A stretch of DNA of 64,000 bases from an uncultured Bacteroidota bacterium (GTDB taxonomy: Bacteria > Bacteroidota > Bacteroidia > Chitinophagales > LD1): contig CAIOTH010000034.1 in NCBI GenBank assembly GCA_903861145.1, positions 1 to 64,000 of the forward strand, in the 5' to 3' direction. Positions 62,081-64,000 of this stretch are shown piece after piece; positions within the stretch are counted from its first letter, which is position 1; each line of letters starts with the position of its first letter. The translations under genes were made by a program, and so were the position numbers. The notes beneath the pieces were generated by a model. That model had not been told where the DNA came from and searched no databases. It worked only from the letters and a program-made list of their open reading frames with translations.

Positions 62081-62830
62081 ATGAAATTTACGACACTATT
62101 ATTGGCTGTACTGCTAAGCTATGGCGCATTTGCACAAGGGTTCTACTTTGAAATGAAAATGAGTTCGAGCAAACAGGGCGATATGGGCAATATGAAAGTA
62201 TTCTCGCAGGATGGAAACACACGAAGCGAAATACATATGGGCACACCTATGGGCGCCATAGATATGGTTGCGCTTAACTTAAAGAGCACACCTAACCTGG
62301 TGTACATGGTTAACGAAAAGGATAAAACCTATTCGGAAACGGATGCCACCAAAAGCAGCCAATGGAAAGATAACTCGCAAGATGAATATGAAATTACGGT
62401 GCTTGGGAAAGAGAAAGTAAACGGATATAACTCGACGCATGTTAAAGTAAAGCGTAAGGATTCGAAAATTGAAGAGGAGATGTGGACCAGTACAGAGATT
62501 CCCGATTACGGTTCGTTCGAGATGGCCAAGACTAAGTTTACGGGTAGGGTAAACCTTATAAAGGCCCTAAAGGAAAAGGGCGTTGAGGGCTTTCCAATCA
62601 GAATTAAAACAGCTGCCGGTGGTAACGATATGCAAATTGATTTTGTGAAGGCTGAGAAAAGAAGCAACCCGTCTTCCTTATTTAGCATTAGTGGGTATAC
62701 AAAATCGGCAAATGCTGCAATTGGCGGCATTGATATGAAAGAGGCGATGCAGAAGATGCAAAATATGACACCAGAGGAGCGCAAAGCATTTATAGAGCAA
62801 ATGAAACAACAAACCCCGCAAAACCATTAA
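62081..62830 (+). CDS. DUF4412 secreted protein
   Basis: A 249-aa exported protein: signal peptide 1-18 (LLAVLLSYGAFAQ). The DUF4412 domain covers about 20-205 (GFYFEMKMSSSKQGDMGNMK, YEITVLGKEKVNGYNSTHVK, VEGFPIRIKTAAGGNDMQID). The last 40 residues form a Met/Gln-rich helix (MKEAMQKMQNMTPEERKAFI). The function of DUF4412 is unknown; it is common among Bacteroidota secreted proteins. No operon partner. Confidence 0.8.
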   Translation: MKFTTLLLAVLLSYGAFAQGFYFEMKMSSSKQGDMGNMKVFSQDGNTRSEIHMGTPMGAIDMVALNLKSTPNLVYMVNEKDKTYSETDATKSSQWKDNSQDEYEITVLGKEKVNGYNSTHVKVKRKDSKIEEEMWTSTEIPDYGSFEMAKTKFTGRVNLIKALKEKGVEGFPIRIKTAAGGNDMQIDFVKAEKRSNPSSLFSISGYTKSANAAIGGIDMKEAMQKMQNMTPEERKAFIEQMKQQTPQNH

Positions 62831-62994
62831 GATTGAAGCGGTTACCTTGTACGGCTGCCGGGCCTAAAATTTTAAGCATAATGTTTTTGCATCTTATTTT
62901 GAGCTGTTAACTGCAACGAAACCATGCAATTGATATACTTAACTTCGTTGCGTTGTTGTTTGAGGGTGATTGTATAGAGTCAAAAATGTCCAAT

Positions 62995-63166
62995 CCGGTT
63001 ATTTCGTTCGCTTCGTGTCAAAGCATTGAAATGGCCAAAAGTCCTCTCCTTGAGTCAGAGCAGGACCCAGCTTAAATAACAACCGGCTTTGCGTTAAACC
63101 ACCAAAGGTTTTTGCGCACCGCCTGAAGGGTGGAGTATCCTAACTGCTCCACCCTTATTTTTTTTC
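62995..63166 (+). ncRNA. Candidate structured small RNA
   Basis: The 578-bp gap 62831-63408 holds no protein gene but has three nested or stacked stems on the plus strand. CCGGTTATTT (62995-63004) pairs with AAAT (63074-63077) and AACCGG (63081-63086) around a 3-nt bulge. Inside lies GTCCTCTC (63041-63048) with GAG-C-AGGAC (63058-63066). Next is GCGTTAAACC (63091-63100) with GGTTTTTGCGC (63107-63117). An intrinsic terminator follows. The arrangement suits an independent RNA of roughly 170-220 nt. It cannot be named; 6S-like RNA is one possibility. Confidence 0.45.
63126..63165 (+). terminator. Strong intrinsic terminator
   Basis: AAGGGTGGAG (63126-63135) pairs perfectly with CTCCACCCTT (63147-63156) and is followed by A and eight T. 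The T-run is only on the plus strand, so it ends rightward transcription. The only annotated plus-strand gene upstream ends about 300 nt earlier, which is why a separate RNA is proposed. Confidence 0.9.
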
Positions 63167-63408
63167 TAAAAACCAGCGTAATATTTTAGTGAAGATTTGT
63201 TCTACGCCCTGATGCTACCGCGCATGTAAATGACGTCTTTGCTACGATGGCATTTTGTAGGGCAGCGGCACTTGAAAATGTAGTTATCTAATGGAGAATG
63301 TATTTAATGCATGGCTTGCTACTTAAAGACACAGCGGAAGATTGCCGCGAACAATGACTCATTTATTTTTACAGGAATTATTCTCGCGATGACACCTGTT
63401 AGTGTGAA

Positions 63409-64000
63409 TTACAGGTCGAGTGGTAAGCCAAAGTAGCTTACGTATTCCTGAATGGCTTTAACCTGTACTGATTCAGGATTAATTTGTAGGGCCTTTTCGT
63501 AGGTTGATTTTAGCTTAATAAGGTATTGCTTGTTTTTACTGAGCAACCATTGCGATAGGTAATAACACGCGTTAATTTCTATCACATTGTCCTCATAAAC
63601 GGGTTTGCCTTTGGTTACCCTTACAAACCTTTTATAGGTAGCTGCGCATTTATCATAAGCGCGCATTGAAAAATAGGCAATCATTAAAAACAGGAAAATG
63701 CTATCGGCAGTACCTGCCAGGTTTATTTGCTGGTACGATATTAATACCGACTCCAGCTCCTCGGCGCCTTTTTTAATACCGTTTCCGCCCGATAAAATCA
63801 GCAAGCCACTATAAACCAACTCAAGATTAATAAGGTCGTTTTTGTAATATTTTTCGAGACCCTTATTGCTTAGCATTTCCTTGCACTTTAAGGCCAGGGC
63901 ATTTATTTCTTTCATTTCCTCGGCCGGTACAATTTTATAATAATCGGACCGGTGAACCTGGTGGTGATAAGTATTTAAATAGATAGAGGTTTTAAGCGCC
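63409..64000 (-). CDS. Helical-repeat (TPR-like) protein, cut by window edge
   Basis: The frame is open from the right window edge to TAA at 63409, so at least 196 codons belong to a longer gene whose start lies outside; an internal Met at 63915 is not the true start. The visible part is all helical: YHHQVHRSDYYKIVPAEEMK, LINLELVYSGLLILSGGNG, SIFLFLMIAYFSMRAYDKC, ACYYLSQWLLSKNKQYLIKL, YEKALQINPESVQVKAIQEY. The last segment has TPR spacing (A..INP...). It may serve as a cytosolic scaffold; no family can be named. Confidence 0.6.
   Translation of the reverse strand, partial: ALKTSIYLNTYHHQVHRSDYYKIVPAEEMKEINALALKCKEMLSNKGLEKYYKNDLINLELVYSGLLILSGGNGIKKGAEELESVLISYQQINLAGTADSIFLFLMIAYFSMRAYDKCAATYKRFVRVTKGKPVYEDNVIEINACYYLSQWLLSKNKQYLIKLKSTYEKALQINPESVQVKAIQEYVSYFGLPLDL

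Overview
The window looks like a chromosome segment of a free-living Bacteroidota bacterium (Chitinophagia/Sphingobacteriia-like; the genus cannot be named by eye). The evidence is four large secreted proteins ending in type A type-IX-secretion (T9SS, Por) sorting domains, SprB and PKD repeats, YXWGXW/DUF6600 proteins, DUF4412, DUF4139 and TlpA-type thioredoxin proteins, and promoters of the Bacteroidota kind (TTTG, about 19-20 nt, TAnnTTTG). Intergenic DNA also carries short palindromic repeats of types often met in this phylum.

Region by region: (1) 1-13.5 kb holds housekeeping and envelope genes: a cut DUF1801 gene, a cyclophilin-like DUF3830 gene, a secreted CocE/S15-type hydrolase, hflX, mscL, a beta-barrel protein, a GT39 glycosyltransferase, a DEDDh exonuclease fused to a degenerate GIY-YIG domain, a GT61 enzyme, DUF486 and a methyltransferase. 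(2) 13.7-25.6 kb holds AsmA, a CmcI-type methyltransferase, two paralogous YXWGXW/DUF6600 secreted proteins, a MuiA-like DUF4139 protein, lipoproteins, and a TlpA-like thioredoxin. (3) 25.7-27.9 kb holds purH and purN. (4) 28-33.6 kb is one giant PKD/lectin-like T9SS substrate. (5) 34-46 kb is a surface-polysaccharide cluster: four GT4-like glycosyltransferases, asnB, a WlbA-like sugar dehydrogenase, two NodB-type deacetylases, and an ATP-grasp ligase fused to a low-molecular-weight tyrosine phosphatase. (6) 46.2-53 kb holds a Gly-rich SprB-repeat adhesin, a metallophosphoesterase and a collagen-like Gly-X-Y protein with DNA-level tandem repeats.

(7) 53.1-59.05 kb is an AT-richer genomic island beside an intact tRNA-Gly(CCC). 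It starts with a tyrosine integrase and carries a small zinc-finger-like protein, an ORF broken by an in-frame amber codon, a tightly packed run of unknown soluble, zinc-ribbon and membrane proteins, and finally a gene whose 5' end is missing at the right boundary. This is the least described part of the window. (8) 59-64 kb returns to normal chromosome: secreted proteins, a DUF1295 membrane enzyme, DUF4412, then a gene-free stretch holding a candidate structured small RNA with a strong intrinsic terminator, and a cut helical-repeat gene at the edge.

How it fits together: regions 5 and 6 supply the cell surface with polysaccharide and T9SS adhesins. The island is a separate acquired module whose function cannot be read from sequence. 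All domain names rest on reading by eye; no searches were run.
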